Of a stretch of DNA of 8,952 nt, positions 7,027 through 8,952 are shown piece by piece. Every line of letters starts with the position of its first letter. Within the stretch, counting starts at the first letter, position 1. This stretch comes from Bacteroides sp. CAG:1076 (lineage in GTDB: Bacteria > Bacteroidota > Bacteroidia > Bacteroidales > Bacteroidaceae), in the NCBI GenBank assembly GCA_000436795.1, contig HF993198.1, positions 1-8,952 on the forward strand, in the 5' to 3' direction. The notes under the pieces were generated by a model. The model had not been told where the DNA came from. It did no database searches and saw only the letters and a list, made by a program, of their open reading frames with translations. The position numbers were made by a program, and so were the translations under genes.

Positions 7027-8118
7027 TTAAAATGTTAATCCAAAAACTTTGCATAAAGCCATAACCAGCAGTACGACTAATGAGAGCGGCATCAGGTATT
7101 TCCATTCCAGTGTAAGTACCTGGTCGATACGCAGACGAGGAAATGTCCAGCGAATCCACATTAGCAGGAATACAATGAAGAAGGTCTTCCCTACAAACCA
7201 GATTACACCCGGAATATAATCCATGACCGCGTTGAATCCATCCAGTCCGGCGATATGCAATGGCATCCAGCCTCCTAAGAAGAGGGTAGTGGCGATACCG
7301 GCAGTAATAAATAAGTTCAAGTATTCAGCCAGATAGAAGAATCCGAAGTGCATACCGGAATATTCGGTATGATAACCTGCGGTAAGTTCTTGTTCTGCTT
7401 CAGCAAGGTCGAACGGGCCACGGTTTGCTTCTGCATTACCAGCAATCAGGTAAATGATGAATGCTGCGATAGCTGGAATATGTCCCTTGAAGATATTCCA
7501 TCCGTCAGCTTGTCCGCTTACGATTTGCTGGATATCCATGGTACCGCTCAGCATGACCATTGTCAGTACTGTCAGGCCGATAGAAAGTTCATAACTAATA
7601 ATCATGGCACCGCTTCGTACGGCTCCGATGATGGTATATTTGCTGTTACTACTCCATCCGGCGAGCAGGATACCCAAAACGCCGATAGATGAGGCAGCAA
7701 GTACAAAGAAGATACCGATGTTCATGTGAAGAATTTCTCCTCCCTTATTCCATGGCAGGCATGAAAAGGTAAGAATGGAAGCCAGTATAACCAAGAAGGG
7801 AGCAAGGTTATAAAGAAAGTGATCGGAGTTCTTCAGTTCGATGATTTCCTTTGTCAGGATTTTGATAACGTCGGCTGGTACCTGTAGCAAGCCTCCTTTA
7901 CCTCCTACGCGGTTCGGGCCGATACGGCACTGGAAAGCTGCGCAGACTTTACGCTCCATATAGATTAATATGATGGCAAGTACGGCATACAGTACCAAGA
8001 TTACTACGCCTACTACCAGTCCTTCCAGAAAGATGGCCAGCCCTTCTGGCATCACGCTGCATAATGCGGAGTGGATTGCCAGAAAAAGTGGTTCAAGATT
8101 ATAATAATCTAAAAACAT
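7027..8118 (-). CDS. nuoH: NuoH, complex I membrane subunit H (quinone-chamber subunit)
   Basis: NuoH forms the membrane side of the quinone chamber and the first proton path. It is 363 residues against 325 in E. coli, mostly because of an N-terminal extension. Family motifs appear in order: Y-M-E-R-K (53-57), R-I-G-P-N-R-V-G (65-72), G-W-S-S-N-S-K-Y with [12 protein letters not shown] (154-177), the acidic loop [15 protein letters not shown] (231-245) with D237, E240, E242 and E244, then [11 protein letters not shown] (249-258) with E252, and F-P-R-L-R-I-D-Q (326-333). The start is ATG 8118, 38 bases after the nuoD stop. Directly following nuoD is notable: in E. coli the nuoE, nuoF and nuoG genes sit in this gap. 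The sequence shows no remnant of them. Confidence 0.97.
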   Translation of the reverse strand: MFLDYYNLEPLFLAIHSALCSVMPEGLAIFLEGLVVGVVILVLYAVLAIILIYMERKVCAAFQCRIGPNRVGGKGGLLQVPADVIKILTKEIIELKNSDHFLYNLAPFLVILASILTFSCLPWNKGGEILHMNIGIFFVLAASSIGVLGILLAGWSSNSKYTIIGAVRSGAMIISYELSIGLTVLTMVMLSGTMDIQQIVSGQADGWNIFKGHIPAIAAFIIYLIAGNAEANRGPFDLAEAEQELTAGYHTEYSGMHFGFFYLAEYLNLFITAGIATTLFLGGWMPLHIAGLDGFNAVMDYIPGVIWFVGKTFFIVFLLMWIRWTFPRLRIDQVLTLEWKYLMPLSLVVLLVMALCKVFGLTF

Positions 8119-8156
8119 ATACTTTTTAAATTAGAAATGATAAATTAAGAAAGAGA

Positions 8157-8952
8157 TTATCTGTCTATATCCGGAATTACATAATCCAGTGTTCCTCCGA
8201 TAGCAATCAAGTCGGCAATCTTATTGCCTTTACAAATTGTATCGAGGGCATGCACCAGTGGAAGTCCGGTAGAACGGTAATGCAAACGGTAAGGCGTCTT
8301 GTCACCATGGCTTTCCAGCATTACACCGAATTCTCCACGGCTGGTTTCTACAGCTGCTGAGTAATTACCTTCCGGTAACTTGATGATTGGCTTGGTCTTT
8401 ACACGATATTCTCCTTCCGGAATGTTGTCTATCAACTGTTCGATGATATGGCATGATTCCATAATCTCATCCATACGTACCATGTAACGTGCAAATGAGT
8501 CACCTTCCGTATAAGTGATTTCCTTGAAATCTACTTTATCGTACATTGCATAAGGATGATGTTTGCGGACATCATTTGCCCAGCCAGAAGCACGTCCGGA
8601 ACCTCCTGTTACTCCCAGTGAAATGGCGTCTTCACGACTCAGCACACCGATTCCTTTCAGACGGGTAGTGGCAATCACGTTTCCTGTAAAGATATCGTGA
8701 TAGTCTTTGATGACACTGCGCAAGTGCTTGATGAATTCTTTTACTTTGCGCTGGAAGTCTGGATGCAGATCAGCTTGTACACCACCAATCATGTTATAGT
8801 TCTGTATCAAGCGTCCGCCGGTTGTCTCTTCGAAGATGTCGAGAATCATTTCACGCTCACGGAAGCCGTAGAAGAACGGAGTCAGACCTCCCATATCCAT
8901 TACCAGACAAGAATAGAACAGCAAGTGAGAATCGATACGCTGGAGTTCATCC
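8157..8952 (-). CDS. nuoD: NuoD, or the D half of fused NuoCD, 5' end cut by window edge
   Basis: The frame is open to the right edge, leaving 264 C-terminal residues of the 49-kDa quinone-site subunit, a relative of [NiFe] hydrogenase large subunits. Motifs in order, numbered from the first visible residue: E-L-Q-R-I-D-S-H-L-L (2-11), L-T-P-F-F-Y-G-F-R-E-R-E (23-34), N-Y-N-M-I-G-G-V (51-58), L-G-V-T-G-G-S-G-R-A-S-G (112-123), D-V-R-K-H-H-P-Y (127-134), E-T-S-R-G-E-F-G (202-209), and the ending G-T-L-D-Y-V-I-P-D-I-D-R. Each aligns closely with Thermus Nqo4. The histidine and tyrosine that bind the quinone head group lie upstream, outside the window. Bacteroides is known to carry a NuoC-NuoD fusion, but whether C is fused here cannot be seen. 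A TTG at 8924 is internal, since E-L-Q-R-I-D-S-H continues the family pattern upstream of it. Confidence 0.95.
   Translation of the reverse strand, partial: DELQRIDSHLLFYSCLVMDMGGLTPFFYGFREREMILDIFEETTGGRLIQNYNMIGGVQADLHPDFQRKVKEFIKHLRSVIKDYHDIFTGNVIATTRLKGIGVLSREDAISLGVTGGSGRASGWANDVRKHHPYAMYDKVDFKEITYTEGDSFARYMVRMDEIMESCHIIEQLIDNIPEGEYRVKTKPIIKLPEGNYSAAVETSRGEFGVMLESHGDKTPYRLHYRSTGLPLVHALDTICKGNKIADLIAIGGTLDYVIPDIDR

Overview
The window holds most of a respiratory complex I (nuo) gene cluster from a Bacteroidales bacterium, probably Bacteroides or a close relative, plus the start of an unrelated lipoprotein gene. All genes lie on the minus strand, so the operon reads from right to left. The assignment rests on three things. 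The subunit sequences are Nuo-like throughout. The gene order runs from nuoCD/nuoD straight to nuoH, with no nuoE, nuoF or nuoG between, as known for Bacteroides. The neighbouring lipoprotein also has the Bacteroidales 'C-V-D-N-D-Y-D-L-S' type N-terminus. The species cannot be fixed from the sequence alone.

Layout in transcription order: the C-terminal part of nuoD (or the D half of a fused nuoCD), cut by the right edge (8952-8157); nuoH (8118-7027); nuoI (6988-6521); nuoJ (6508-5993); nuoK (5980-5663); nuoL (5643-3751); nuoM (3754-2270); nuoN (2263-836). Gaps are 6 to 38 bases, and nuoL and nuoM overlap by four bases (ATGA), so one polycistronic mRNA is the simple reading. The promoter must lie beyond the right edge. 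A 206-base AT-rich spacer follows nuoN. It carries a 16-bp inverted repeat 105 bases apart and a nested AT-only palindrome. Then comes a lipoprotein gene (629-1) that runs off the left edge.

How the genes work together: NuoD and NuoI belong to the peripheral arm, with the quinone site at the D/H/B junction and two [4Fe-4S] clusters in NuoI. NuoH, J, K, L, M and N form the proton-pumping membrane arm. The NADH-oxidising module (NuoE, F, G) is not present where it sits in E. coli, so the electron donor is probably not NADH bound by NuoF; ferredoxin or another donor is possible but not shown here.

Nearly all classic channel residues can be found in NuoK, L, M and N. The clear exception is NuoM, where the conserved TM7 lysine (K234 in E. 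coli numbering) is leucine. That substitution and the MITE-like inverted repeat behind nuoN are the two observations most worth a second look. I see no phage, CRISPR, tRNA, rRNA or intact insertion sequence, and no evidence of a wholly new system.
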